The notes under the pieces were generated by a model. That model saw only the letters and a program-made list of their open reading frames with translations. It did no database searches and was not told the origin of the DNA. Shown piece by piece: positions 46,587-56,937 of a stretch of 64,000 nucleotides of DNA. Each line of letters begins with the position of its first letter. Positions within the stretch are counted from its first letter, which is position 1. Both the position numbers and the translations under genes were made by a program. Source of the DNA: Mycolicibacterium sphagni (lineage in GTDB: Bacteria; Actinomycetota; Actinomycetes; Mycobacteriales; Mycobacteriaceae); assembly GCF_002250655.1 (NCBI RefSeq), contig NZ_NOZR01000011.1:103587-167586 (forward strand), read 5' to 3'.

Positions 46587-47144
46587 GTGGTCCTCAACTG
46601 CCGGCCGTTACGGGCCGATGCGGCGCGCAACCGTGCGCGGGTGTTGCAGGTCGCCTACGACGTCTTCGCCGAGCAGGGACTGGCCGTGCCGATCGATGAG
46701 ATCGCGCGGCGGGCCGGCGTCGGCGCGGGCACCGTCTATCGGCATTTCCCCACCAAGGAAGCGCTGTTCGAAGCCGTCATCGGTGAGCGGGTGCGCCTTG
46801 TCGTGGCGCGGGGACGAGAACTGCTGGCCGCCGATCCGTCTACCGCGCTGTTCGAATTCATCCGCGAGACGGTGCGTGCAAGCGCGGCCGACCACGGCAT
46901 GGTCGAAGCGCTGGCGGGCTACGGCATCGACCTCGACACTGCGGCGCCGGGGGCCGAGGCGGAGTTCCTCGGCGTGCTGGGCGAGATGCTGGTGGGCGCG
47001 CAGCAGGCGGGTGCTGCGCGCGCCGACGTGGGCGTCGCCGAACTCAAGGCGCTGCTGGTCGTCTGTAAGAGCGGTCAGGAATACGGGGACGACGTCGCCG
47101 ACCGGATCACGAACGTCATCGTGGCCGGGTTACGCGCCGGGTGA
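46587..47144 (+). CDS. TetR-family transcriptional regulator
   Basis: This ~185-aa regulator has the helix-turn-helix VPIDEIARRAGVGAGTVYRH followed by FPTKEALFEAVI, and a ligand-binding C-terminal domain of usual length. GTG 46587 has AGGGG at 7 bases; GTG 46572 is also in frame. It is divergent from the SDR-cupin pair, and two similar inverted repeats lie between them, suggesting local repression relieved by an unknown ligand. The stop precedes the groEL2 CIRCE elements by 15 bases. Confidence 0.9.
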   Translation: MVLNCRPLRADAARNRARVLQVAYDVFAEQGLAVPIDEIARRAGVGAGTVYRHFPTKEALFEAVIGERVRLVVARGRELLAADPSTALFEFIRETVRASAADHGMVEALAGYGIDLDTAAPGAEAEFLGVLGEMLVGAQQAGAARADVGVAELKALLVVCKSGQEYGDDVADRITNVIVAGLRAG

Positions 47145-47159
47145 ACGGCTGATCATCTT

Positions 47160-47186
47160 CTTGCACTCGGCATAGGCGAGTGCTAA
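47160..47186 (+). promoter_or_regulatory. CIRCE element 1 (HrcA operator)
   Basis: The left half CTTGCACTC matches the consensus TTAGCACTC at 7 of 9 positions, the spacer is exactly 9 bases, and the right half GAGTGCTAA is perfect. HrcA binds such sites to repress chaperonin genes until heat shock. Confidence 0.9.
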
Positions 47187-47194
47187 GAATGTGG

Positions 47195-48951
<1,757 letters not shown>

Positions 48952-48966
48952 GTCCCAGTACGAAAG

Positions 48967-49000
48967 AAGCCCCGGTGCGCTTGGCGCACCGGGGCTTTTT
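48967..49000. terminator. Rho-independent terminator
   Basis: A perfect 13-bp stem (AGCCCCGGTGCGC with its complement), a 3-base TTG loop and a following T5 tract lie 16 bases after the groEL2 stop. The convergent gene ends at 49003, so the hairpin can also serve the minus strand. Confidence 0.95.
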
Positions 49001-49002
49001 CG

Positions 49003-49374
49003 TTATCCGCCAAGCGGCACGCAGTCGTCGCCGCAGCCGGATGCGGTCGGGATGTTCGGTTGCGCCGGCCGGTGCAATACGGCGCGATGCGGGATGACGC
49101 GCAGCGAATCGTCGGTGAGCTCCCCGCGGCCGTCGACGATCAGGCTGTAACCGCCGGGTTGGATCGGCGGCCACAACAGCGTGGCGTCGGGGTGGCCGCA
49201 GATGTTTCGTCGTGTGCTGTTGCCGACCTCCCCGATATCGAGGATGCCGTCGCGCAGCACAGGGACGATCGACACGGTGTGCGCTTGGTAGTCGTCGCCG
49301 ACGGTGATCAGGTAGCCGAAGGGATAGTCGGCCAATGTGGCGACGAGCTGGTCGAGGTCCACCTTGACGCTCAT
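49003..49374 (-). CDS. Pyridoxamine-5'-phosphate oxidase-like protein (Rv0441c-like)
   Basis: This 123-aa split-beta-barrel protein of the PPOX/FDOR superfamily includes strand segments GYLITVGDDYQAHTVSIVPV, LDIGEVGNSTRRNI, DATLLWPPIQPGG and YSLIVDGRGELT. Members bind FMN or F420; no specific reaction is assigned. The start at ATG 49374 is supported by the conserved VKVDLDQLVATLADYPFGY. It faces groEL2 across the terminator, as I recall for M. tuberculosis. Confidence 0.8.
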   Translation of the reverse strand: MSVKVDLDQLVATLADYPFGYLITVGDDYQAHTVSIVPVLRDGILDIGEVGNSTRRNICGHPDATLLWPPIQPGGYSLIVDGRGELTDDSLRVIPHRAVLHRPAQPNIPTASGCGDDCVPLGG

Positions 49375-49493
49375 GAGCGAATCTTATTGCGCCGAGCGTG
49401 TGGGTTTTGGGTGTTCAGAGGCCGGCCGATTCGTCGACGACAACCCCACGCTCGACGGGAATAGCGATGCTGTGCCTTAGGGTTGGCAAGCAA

Positions 49494-50318
49494 ATGCCGC
49501 TGCCTCCGCCATCACCCACGTCCACCGCCGTCGTCACCGGAGCGTCCTCGGGAATCGGTGCCGACCTCGCCCGCGAGCTGGCCGCGCGCGGCCACGGCGT
49601 CACGCTGGTCGCCCGCCGTGAAGACAAGCTGCGCGAGCTCGCCGCTGAACTCAGCTCCCAAGTACGCGTCGAAGTCATCGCCTGCGATGTCGCCGACCCG
49701 GACGCGCGGGCCGCTCTGTTCGACGAGGTGGAAGGGCGCGGCCTGACCGTCGACATCCTCGTCAACAACGCCGGCATCGGCGTCGTCGGCGCGGTCGCCA
49801 CTGCACCGGTTGCCGACGAGATCGCCCAGGTTCGGGTGAATGTCGAGGCCGTCATCGACCTCACCTCGCGCGCGGTGCAGCAGATGGTCCCGCGCGGTCG
49901 CGGTGCGATCCTCAACGTCGGATCGACCGCGGGCTTCCAGCCCTTCCCGGGCCAGGCCGGCTACGCCGGCACCAAGGCCTTCGTCCGCATGTTCACCGCC
50001 GGGCTGCGCGGCGAGCTCGCCGGCACCGGCGTCACCGCGGCGGTCCTGCATCCCGGCCCGGTCCGCACCGAATTCCTCAGTGCGGCAGGCATGGACGAAC
50101 GCGAATTCGCCAAGGCCTTCCCAAAATTCATGTGGATGCCGTCACGCACGGTCGCCAAGATCGGCATCGACGCCCTCGACCAGGATCGCGGCGACGTGAT
50201 CGCCGGCGTGCAGAACGTGATCAGTACCCGCCTCTTCCAGCTACTGCCGAAAAGAGTGTTGTTGCCGTTGCTCGCCGGTTCGCATCCCGCACTCAAGCGG
50301 GACAAATCACGGCGCTGA
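49494..50318 (+). CDS. Short-chain dehydrogenase/reductase
   Basis: This 274-aa SDR has TAVVTGASSGIGADLAREL, VNNAGIGVVGAVA, ILNVGSTAGFQPFPG with the catalytic Ser, and the active-site AGYAGTKAFVRMF (YxxxK). ATG 49494 was chosen because the cofactor motif begins about 12 residues later; the frame opens at 49398. The C-terminus has a basic, hydrophobic segment (LFQLLPKRVLLPLLAG) that may associate with membranes. Its 3' end overlaps the convergent carboxymuconolactone-decarboxylase-like gene by 12 bases. Confidence 0.9.
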   Translation: MPLPPPSPTSTAVVTGASSGIGADLARELAARGHGVTLVARREDKLRELAAELSSQVRVEVIACDVADPDARAALFDEVEGRGLTVDILVNNAGIGVVGAVATAPVADEIAQVRVNVEAVIDLTSRAVQQMVPRGRGAILNVGSTAGFQPFPGQAGYAGTKAFVRMFTAGLRGELAGTGVTAAVLHPGPVRTEFLSAAGMDEREFAKAFPKFMWMPSRTVAKIGIDALDQDRGDVIAGVQNVISTRLFQLLPKRVLLPLLAGSHPALKRDKSRR

Positions 50319-50870
50319 ATGTGGCCAGGGCCGCATCCAGCCCTCGACCGGCAGATCCAGTCCGTTGCACAGCGTGCACACCGTTCGGTACCAGCCGACG
50401 GCGATCAGCAGCTCCATCCGCTGCTCGTCATCGAAGCTCTCACCGAGTGCAGCCCAGGTTTGCGTCGCCCACGAACCCGTTCGCTCCACCTCGTCGACCG
50501 CGCCGATGAGCATGCGCTCGTCAGCGTTCCACCGCGGATCGGTGGCATCGCCGACGGCCAATGCGTCCGCCTCATCGCCGGACACCCCGGCGATGGGTCC
50601 CCAGAATGCGGCCTGCCCGCCCCACTCGTAGGCGCAGCGCACCAGTCCGCAGATGCGCAGGATCGCGATGGTGCGAACCCGCGGTGGCAACCGGGTGTCC
50701 AGGTAGAGCGATTCGCCCATCTTGCGCAGCTTGCGCGCCATGTCGGGGTGGCGCTGCAGGCAGCGCACCAGCAGCAGCGGCTCATAGGTCCGGTCGGGGT
50801 GGCCCCAGCTGCCGATGTCGGTGGCGTCCTCGTCACTCCACGGCTGGGCCAGCGGTGCGACGCGGCTCAT
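50307..50870 (-). CDS. Carboxymuconolactone decarboxylase-family protein
   Basis: This 187-aa, all-helical AhpD/CMD-like protein contains LPPRVRTIAILRICGLVRCA, with YEWGGQ just after, the family core region, and the late LLIAVGWYRTVCTLCNGLDL. The CxxC peroxidase pair of AhpD is not present in the usual place, so a redox role is doubtful. The ATG at 50870 overlaps the amidohydrolase stop, so the two genes are coupled. Confidence 0.85.
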   Translation of the reverse strand: MSRVAPLAQPWSDEDATDIGSWGHPDRTYEPLLLVRCLQRHPDMARKLRKMGESLYLDTRLPPRVRTIAILRICGLVRCAYEWGGQAAFWGPIAGVSGDEADALAVGDATDPRWNADERMLIGAVDEVERTGSWATQTWAALGESFDDEQRMELLIAVGWYRTVCTLCNGLDLPVEGWMRPWPHSAP

Positions 50871-52600
50871 ATGGTCGCGCCCGAGGGCGCCGGTTGACGG
50901 CCTCGGATCAGCTTGCCGGGCCGAGCCGCGGTCGGCACGCCGTTCTCCGCGATCACCTCGCCGGCGACGATCGTCGCCACGTAGCCGTCGGCGGTCTGGT
51001 CGAGCCGCCGCCCGCCCGCGGGCAGGTCCGACTTGACAGTCGGCTGGTGCAACCGCATCGCGTGGGCGTCGATCACGTTGACGTCGGCCTTGTAGCCCAC
51101 CGCGAGCCGACCGCGGTCGGCCAGTCCGGCGATGCGGGCGGGCACCGACGTCAGCTCCTGGATAACCCGTTCCACCGACAGCCGGCCTGACTGCCGATCA
51201 CGCACCCAGTGGGTCAGCATGTAGGTGGGAAAGCTTGCATCGCAGATCATTCCGTAGTGGGCGCCGCCGTCTCCGAGCCCGAGGACGACGTCGTCGCGCT
51301 GAATCAACTCCGCCACCGTGTCCAGCGAGTTGTCACGGAAGTTGGCCAGTGTGACCAGCAGCATGGCGTGACCGTCGTCGTCGAGGAGCCGGTCGTAAGC
51401 CTCTTCCAGCGGGCTGACGTCGCGGGCGCGGGCCCGCGCGCCGACCGAATCCTCAGCGGCGGGTTCGTAGTTCGGCGGATCGCCGAGCGGGTACATATAG
51501 TCCCACGCCTGGGCGGCGAACATCAGCGGATGCCCGTCGCTGGCCGGCTTGTCGTTCAGGATGCGTTCGCGTACTTCGGGTTTGCGCATCTCGGCCACCC
51601 GCTCGGCCAGCGGCAGATCGGCGATCTCCCGGTACGCCGGGTACATGACGAACGGGTTGCCAGACAGGTCCAGACCGAGCACCAACCCGATCGGCCGCGG
51701 GAAGATCTGCCCCGTCACCTCACCGCCGTTGGCGTTGGCTTTCTCGACCATGCGCAGTGCGTCGAGGTGGATCGGCGGGCCCGCGTTGCCGATCGCGAGC
51801 GTGAACGTCACGGGCAGACCCACTTCCGAGGCGACGTCGAATACCGCGCTCAGCGCGCCCTCGTAATCGCCGGCCATCAGATCCGGCACGAACTGCAGCA
51901 GCCCGCCGCCGGCGTCGTCGACACCTCGGGCGATCGCTTCGATCTCCTCGTACTGCGCCTCGTAACTCGGAATGGGCTGTCCACCAGCAGTTTTGTGAAT
52001 GGTCAAGCGGGACGACGCGAAGCCCAGCGCGCCCGCGTGAATCGCTTCCGCTGCCAGCTTGCGCATCATCGTCAGGTCCTCGGCGGTGGGCAGCTCGCGG
52101 TCGACGCCGCGCTGGCCCATCACGTACACGCGCAGCGGGGAGTGCGGCAGGAACGCGGCGACATCAATATCCCGCCGCTGCGAATCCAGTGCGTCGAGGA
52201 ATTCGGGGAAGGTCTCCCACGTCCACGGGAGTCCATCGACCATCACGACGCCAGGGATGTCCTCGACGCCGGCCATGACGTCGACCAGTACGTCGTGGTC
52301 CTCGGGGCGGCACGGTGCGAACCCGACGCCGCAGTTGCCCATCACCGCAGTCGTCACGCCGTGGGCCGATGACGGCGTCATTCGCTCTGACCAGATGGCC
52401 TGACCGTCGTAGTGAGTGTGAAGGTCGACGAAGCCAGGTGTGACGAGCAGCCCGGTGGCGTCGATCTCCCGTGTTCCCGATCCGTCGACAGCGCCGACCG
52501 CGACGATGACGCCGTCGGACACGGCGACGTCACCGGTGAAGGGCTCGCCGCCCAGGCCGTCGACGATGGTGCCGTTGCGGATGACCAAGTCATAACTCAT
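50867..52600 (-). CDS. Amidohydrolase, N-acyl-D-amino-acid deacylase type
   Basis: This 577-aa enzyme has a metal-dependent TIM barrel. The metal-binding HxH is in FVDLHTHYDGQ, the NCGVGFAPCRPED segment carries the Cys ligand typical of D-aminoacylases, and GDGGAHYGMICDASFPTYML is the late catalytic region with Asp and His. The flanking beta-sandwich is at both termini (LVIRNGTIVDGLGG and VNVIDAHAMRL). The substrate is probably an N-acyl-D-amino acid or a related amide. It is followed by the overlapping CMD-like gene. Confidence 0.9.
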   Translation of the reverse strand: MSYDLVIRNGTIVDGLGGEPFTGDVAVSDGVIVAVGAVDGSGTREIDATGLLVTPGFVDLHTHYDGQAIWSERMTPSSAHGVTTAVMGNCGVGFAPCRPEDHDVLVDVMAGVEDIPGVVMVDGLPWTWETFPEFLDALDSQRRDIDVAAFLPHSPLRVYVMGQRGVDRELPTAEDLTMMRKLAAEAIHAGALGFASSRLTIHKTAGGQPIPSYEAQYEEIEAIARGVDDAGGGLLQFVPDLMAGDYEGALSAVFDVASEVGLPVTFTLAIGNAGPPIHLDALRMVEKANANGGEVTGQIFPRPIGLVLGLDLSGNPFVMYPAYREIADLPLAERVAEMRKPEVRERILNDKPASDGHPLMFAAQAWDYMYPLGDPPNYEPAAEDSVGARARARDVSPLEEAYDRLLDDDGHAMLLVTLANFRDNSLDTVAELIQRDDVVLGLGDGGAHYGMICDASFPTYMLTHWVRDRQSGRLSVERVIQELTSVPARIAGLADRGRLAVGYKADVNVIDAHAMRLHQPTVKSDLPAGGRRLDQTADGYVATIVAGEVIAENGVPTAARPGKLIRGRQPAPSGATI

Positions 52601-52635
52601 GGGCTCAGGTTACGACGCCTGACAGGATGAGAGCT

Positions 52636-53013
52636 GTGATCGATCACTTCGGAATCAACTGCAGCGACTGGGCCAGGTCGAAGGAGTTCTACGATCGCGT
52701 ACTCGGCGTGCTCGGCTACACGCGCCAGATGGACTTCGATGCCGCCGTCGGCTACGGCGTCGAGGGCAAGCCGTCGTTCTGGATCGCCGACGTCACGGCG
52801 GGCGACGCCTCAGGACCCAACCGTGAGGTGCACATCGCTTTCGCGGCTACTGGTGTCGAGGCGGTGACCGCCTTTTACGACGCGGCCCTGGAACTCGGCG
52901 CCGAATCCCTGCACGCGCCCAGGCTGTGGCCCGAGTACCACCCCGGCTACTACGGCGCCTTCGTCCGTGACCCCGACGGCAACAACGTCGAAGCGGTTTT
53001 TCACGGCGCGTAG
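52636..53013 (+). CDS. VOC-family (glyoxalase-like) protein
   Basis: This ~125-aa vicinal-oxygen-chelate fold protein has the typical start VIDHFGINCSDWARSKEFYD, then GEGKPSFWIAD-like strands, and the late FVRDPDGNNVEAVFH with the metal-binding Glu. GTG 52636 was chosen to match the family; ATG 52627 would add three residues. The DinB-like gene follows 10 bases later, and both could take part in detoxification. Substrate unknown. Confidence 0.85.
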   Translation: MIDHFGINCSDWARSKEFYDRVLGVLGYTRQMDFDAAVGYGVEGKPSFWIADVTAGDASGPNREVHIAFAATGVEAVTAFYDAALELGAESLHAPRLWPEYHPGYYGAFVRDPDGNNVEAVFHGA

Positions 53014-53023
53014 CGTCAGCCCC

Positions 53024-53548
53024 ATGACTGACTCACTGTCCGATGCCAACGCCGTCCGCGAACTGCTGCGGGACTCTTTCACCCGCATCATCGAACACGT
53101 CAACAACCTCACCGACGATCTGACCGATGACGTCTCGTTCTTCCGGCCGACCTCGACCGCCAACAGCATCGCCTGGCTGATCTGGCACAGCGCGCGCGTC
53201 CAAGATCTGCAAATCGCGGATATCGCCGGCACCGATCAGGTCTGGTTCACCGGCGGTTGGGTGGACCGCTTCGAACTTGACCTGCCCCGCGACGCACACG
53301 GCTACGGGCAGACACCCGAGGAGGTGGGCAAGGTCCGTGCACCCGCGGATCTACTGGCCGGCTACTACCACGCGGTGCACAAGGCAACGCTGGAATACAT
53401 CGCCAGCGTCTCCACCGCCGAGCTGGCCCGCGTGGTCGACACGAATTGGGATCCGCCGGTGACGGCCAGCGCCCGGTTGGTCAGCATCATCGACGACTGC
53501 GCCCAGCATCTCGGACAGGCGGCGTACGTGCGGGGTATCGCCCGCTGA
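53024..53548 (+). CDS. DinB-family putative thiol transferase
   Basis: This 174-aa four-helix-bundle protein of the DinB/YfiT group includes in mycobacteria mycothiol- and bacillithiol-dependent S-transferases. The metal-binding His positions are in AWLIWHSARVQDLQIAD and DDCAQHLGQAAYVRG. The frame begins at ATG 53024. It follows the VOC gene by 10 bases. The 3' end overlaps the frame assigned to the phosphatase-like gene. Confidence 0.85.
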   Translation: MTDSLSDANAVRELLRDSFTRIIEHVNNLTDDLTDDVSFFRPTSTANSIAWLIWHSARVQDLQIADIAGTDQVWFTGGWVDRFELDLPRDAHGYGQTPEEVGKVRAPADLLAGYYHAVHKATLEYIASVSTAELARVVDTNWDPPVTASARLVSIIDDCAQHLGQAAYVRGIAR

Positions 53549-54129
53549 CCCGCAATGCGATCTGGTGGTGGCCGCCGGTCGGCCTGGCGGCGCTGGCGCT
53601 GCTGGGCTGGGCGGTAGGAACTGGGTCGACGCCGATCGACGACTGGTTCCAGCGGGCTCACGGCAGCGCGCTGGGTTGGCTGCTGTTCTTCACCGACCAG
53701 CGCACGGTCGCGGTGATCCTGCTCGGTGCGCTCGCGGTGGCAATTTATCGGCGGCGCTGGCTTCTGGCCGTGCTCGTCGTCGTGAATCCTGTTATGGCCG
53801 TGTGGCTTTCGCGGATTTTCAAGGAGCTGTTCGGGCGGGAGAAGGGTGGCGCACCGGCCTATCCCAGTGGGCACACGACGCTGATGGTTGCGGTGCTGGG
53901 CATGGTGGTCCTGGTCGCGGGTGCGCGGCTGTATGTCGTTGCGGTGGAAGTAATTTGGGCGTTGCTGGGCATGCTCGGTCAAGCGGTGACCTACCACTAC
54001 TTCACCGATGCCGTCGGTGGCCTGCTGCTGGGCAGTTCGTTGGTCTGTGTCGCCGCTGCGGCAGCCGTGGTCTCGCACAGGCAACAGAGCGCCAGGACCG
54101 GCCGCGCCAACAATGTCAAGGGTGGTTAG
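53446..54129 (+). CDS. PAP2-like membrane phosphatase
   Basis: This 3-6 TM protein carries the PAP2 signature AYPSGHTTLMVAVLG and a later YHYFTDAVGGLLLG with the H-x3-D catalytic pair. The first motif is poor: the usual K-x6-RP is replaced by FKELFGREKGG. Family members dephosphorylate phosphatidate or undecaprenyl-diphosphate. The start is uncertain: the only standard initiator in frame before the first TM is TTG 53446, 103 bases inside the DinB gene, so the true start may be a CTG or translation may be coupled. Confidence 0.7.
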   Translation: MGSAGDGQRPVGQHHRRLRPASRTGGVRAGYRPLTRNAIWWWPPVGLAALALLGWAVGTGSTPIDDWFQRAHGSALGWLLFFTDQRTVAVILLGALAVAIYRRRWLLAVLVVVNPVMAVWLSRIFKELFGREKGGAPAYPSGHTTLMVAVLGMVVLVAGARLYVVAVEVIWALLGMLGQAVTYHYFTDAVGGLLLGSSLVCVAAAAAVVSHRQQSARTGRANNVKGG

Positions 54130-54231
54130 GCAGGCGGTGAGGGTGGGTCCGCGCGCGGCGCCGCCTGACCGCGGATCCGTCGTTCACCGGGACGTCACCC
54201 CAGGTTTCCCTACCGCTGATAATTTCCGCTC

Positions 54232-55089
54232 GTGTCACTCGAAAGCCATGGCTACTCGGTCTTTGACGACGACGATGACGACCCGGTGCTGCTCGACGCA
54301 GCAGGGCTAGCCGTCGACACGTGGCGGGAGAACTACCCGTACGACGAGCGGCTGACGCGCAACGAATACGAAGAGCAGAAACGGCTGCTGCAGATCGAGC
54401 TACTAAAGCTGCAAAAGTGGAGCCAGGCCCACGGGCTGCGGCACGTATTGGTGTTCGAGGGACGCGACGCTGCCGGCAAGGGCGGCACCATCAAGCGGTT
54501 CATGGAGCACCTCAACCCGAGGGGCGCGCGGGTGGTGGCACTGGAGAAGCCCACCGACAGGGAACGCACTCAGTGGTATTTCCAGCGCTACGTCAACCAC
54601 CTGCCGGCCGCGGGCGAGATCGTCATGTTCGACCGCTCTTGGTACAACCGCGCCGGGGTGGAGCGGGTGATGGGGTACTGCACGCCCAAGCAGCACGCCG
54701 AGTTCATTCGGCAAACGCCGCTGTTCGAACAGATGCTGGTCAACGACGGCATCAGCCTCACCAAACTCTGGTTCTCGGTGTCGTCGAGCGAGCAGCGCAC
54801 CCGGTTCACCATCCGCCAGGTCGACCCGGTGCGGCAGTGGAAACTGTCGCCGACGGATCTGGCGTCGCTGGACAAGTGGCATGAATACACCGCCGCCAAG
54901 GAAGACATGTTCGCCTGGACGGACACCGAGATTGCGCCGTGGACCGTCGTGAAAAGCAACGACAAGAAACGCGCGCGGATCAACGCGATGCGCCATGTGC
55001 TGAGTAAATTCAATTACGACAACAAAGACCATGAGGTGGTCGGGCAGCCCGACCCCCTGATCGTGGGACGCGCGACTCACTCCGACTGA
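54232..55089 (+). CDS. ppk2: Polyphosphate kinase 2
   Basis: This 285-aa enzyme transfers phosphate between polyphosphate and nucleoside diphosphates. Walker A is FEGRDAAGKGGTIKR, Walker B is MFDRSWYNRAGVERV, and the lid module is SSSEQRTRFTIRQVDPVRQW. The GTG at 54232 gives a family-typical N-terminus. The C-terminal segment NYDNKDHEVVGQPDPLIVG is conserved in mycobacteria. It stands between the PAP2-like and the next membrane-protein gene. Confidence 0.95.
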   Translation: MSLESHGYSVFDDDDDDPVLLDAAGLAVDTWRENYPYDERLTRNEYEEQKRLLQIELLKLQKWSQAHGLRHVLVFEGRDAAGKGGTIKRFMEHLNPRGARVVALEKPTDRERTQWYFQRYVNHLPAAGEIVMFDRSWYNRAGVERVMGYCTPKQHAEFIRQTPLFEQMLVNDGISLTKLWFSVSSSEQRTRFTIRQVDPVRQWKLSPTDLASLDKWHEYTAAKEDMFAWTDTEIAPWTVVKSNDKKRARINAMRHVLSKFNYDNKDHEVVGQPDPLIVGRATHSD

Positions 55090-55117
55090 ACCCGCGCGTC
55101 CCCGCGGAGGAGGACGC

Positions 55118-55957
55118 GTGCGGTTCGCGGCGACGCTGCTCATGTGGCTCGTCACGACGCTCTTGCTCGCGGTCGCCCTGCCGACGGCGTGGGTGCAGCA
55201 GCATCTGGTCGATGAAAACGGCTACGCGGCGCTGACGCAGAAGGCGGCGGCCGATCCCAGTCTTCAGTCGGCGATGGCCTCGGAGTTGACGACACAGGTG
55301 GCTCGGTTGGGCACGAGTGTGAACACCGGGACTGTCAGCTTGGTGGCGGCGACCTACGTCTCGAGTTCGTCGTTTCCGGGCCAGTTCGCTCAGGCGAACC
55401 GATTCGCCCACCGGTGGTTGTTCACCGACGCGATTCGGTCGAGTGTCGACGCGCAGGGCCGCTGGGTGATCGACATCGCGCCGATGCTGTCCGATGCGGC
55501 GTTCAAGGAGACCCTCAGCGACTACAAGATCACAGTGCCGACGTCAGTGCCAATTCCTTTGACCGACAATGCGCCTGCGGCATTGCGGCCCGGTGCCTTG
55601 CGGCCGGCGGCAGCCTACGGGCGGTGGGTCAGCATCGGCGTGGCGGGGCTGACTGGGCTGTTCGCGTTGTTCGCGCTGTTCCTTGCTAGAAGCCGGAGCA
55701 AGATGCTGGTGGCGCTGGGTGTTTCGGGACTGCTGGTCGGCGCCGCCGGTTGGGCCGCAATCGAATTCGGCCGAGGGCGGCTGAATGCGGTGCTGGACAA
55801 TTCCTCCGGTGACATTCGGCGGATCGCCGAGGTGATGGTCGGCACGGCGGAGAACAGCATGCACCAGTGGCTCAACATCAGCCTGGTGGTCGGCGGCGGC
55901 CTGGTGATCATCGGGGTGATCGTTTCGCTGCTGGTCAGTTTGGCCAGGACGGGCTAG
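55118..55957 (+). CDS. Unknown membrane protein (279 aa)
   Basis: The protein has an N-terminal TM/signal helix (LLMWLVTTLLLAVALPTAWV), a ~130-residue extracytoplasmic region rich in Ala, Ser and Thr, a TM pair (GVAGLTGLFALFALFLA and KMLVALGVSGLLVGAAGW), and a C-terminal TM (LNISLVVGGGLVIIGVIVSL). It resembles unnamed actinobacterial membrane proteins. GTG 55118 follows GGAGGA. The stop overlaps the convergent crotonase stop by 4 bases. Confidence 0.8.
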   Translation: MRFAATLLMWLVTTLLLAVALPTAWVQQHLVDENGYAALTQKAAADPSLQSAMASELTTQVARLGTSVNTGTVSLVAATYVSSSSFPGQFAQANRFAHRWLFTDAIRSSVDAQGRWVIDIAPMLSDAAFKETLSDYKITVPTSVPIPLTDNAPAALRPGALRPAAAYGRWVSIGVAGLTGLFALFALFLARSRSKMLVALGVSGLLVGAAGWAAIEFGRGRLNAVLDNSSGDIRRIAEVMVGTAENSMHQWLNISLVVGGGLVIIGVIVSLLVSLARTG

Positions 55958-56853
55958 GGCTTGATCACGTGCGACGGGTCAGGCCGCTGCTCGGGCGGTG
56001 CTTGACTGTAGTCGCCCCACGGACCGTCGCGCAGTTCGACGGCGGCGCGGACGCCTTCAGTCTCGGCAGTGGTGATGAAGTCGAGTGCCTCGGGAGTGTT
56101 GCGCATGAGCCCGTCGAGAATGCCGCCCAATGTCTGGGTGCTCGCCAGTCCCATATTCTCGTAGGCCTGGTTGACTATCAGCTTCTGGGCTTGCAACTGA
56201 GACAACGGGATTCGGGCCAGATCGGCGGCAATCTCGGCCACCCGTGCCTCCAGACGCTCGAAGGGAACGGCTTCGTTGATCAGCTCGATCTTGGCGGCCT
56301 CGACTCCGGACAGCGGGCGACCGGTCAGCGAGTGCCACTTGACCTTACTGAAACTGAGGCGGTACAGCCACATCCCGGATAAGTAGGCGCCCCACATCCG
56401 GCTGTACGGCGTGCCGATAACCGCATCCTCGCTGGCGATCACCAAATCAGCACACAAGGCGTAGTCGCTGGCGCCGCCCACGCACCAGCCGTGCACCTGC
56501 GCGATCACCGGTTTGGTGGCCCGCCAGATGGCCATGAATTTCTGGGTCGGGCCGGTCGCGCGGCCGCTGACCATTGCGAAATCCTTGCCGGGATCCCAGC
56601 GGCCTTCGGTCATCATCGCCTCGCCCCAATGCTGGAACCCGCCGCCGAAGTCGTAGCCGCCGGAGAATGCGCGGCCAGCGCCGCGCAGCACGATGACCTT
56701 GATCGACGGATCGCGGTCGGCCAGGCCGATGGCGGCCTCGAGCTCGTCGGGCATCGGCGGAACGATCGTGTTGAGGTGTTCGGGGCGGTTGAGAGTGATG
56801 GTGGCGACCGGCCCGTCGGTGCCGTACAGGACGGTGTCGAATTCTGGGGGCAT
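55954..56853 (-). CDS. Enoyl-CoA hydratase/isomerase (crotonase) family protein
   Basis: This 299-aa protein has the crotonase fold: ATITLNRPEHLNTI, the oxyanion segment GAGRAFSGGYDFGG, and QVHGWCVGGASDYALCADLV. The catalytic Glu position seen in enoyl-CoA hydratases is not obvious: GTPYSRMWGAYL lies in its place, so the exact reaction is unclear. ATG 56853 starts before PEFDTVLYG; the frame opens at 56898. It is probably part of lipid or sterol catabolism. Divergent from the oxidoreductase gene. Confidence 0.88.
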   Translation of the reverse strand: MPPEFDTVLYGTDGPVATITLNRPEHLNTIVPPMPDELEAAIGLADRDPSIKVIVLRGAGRAFSGGYDFGGGFQHWGEAMMTEGRWDPGKDFAMVSGRATGPTQKFMAIWRATKPVIAQVHGWCVGGASDYALCADLVIASEDAVIGTPYSRMWGAYLSGMWLYRLSFSKVKWHSLTGRPLSGVEAAKIELINEAVPFERLEARVAEIAADLARIPLSQLQAQKLIVNQAYENMGLASTQTLGGILDGLMRNTPEALDFITTAETEGVRAAVELRDGPWGDYSQAPPEQRPDPSHVIKP

Positions 56854-56937
56854 TACCGCAGTGAAGTGACTTGCGGGCCGATGGTCAAGGATTGCCAATC
56901 GAAGGTATTACCGCATGGCTTTCAGTACTATCGCCTC

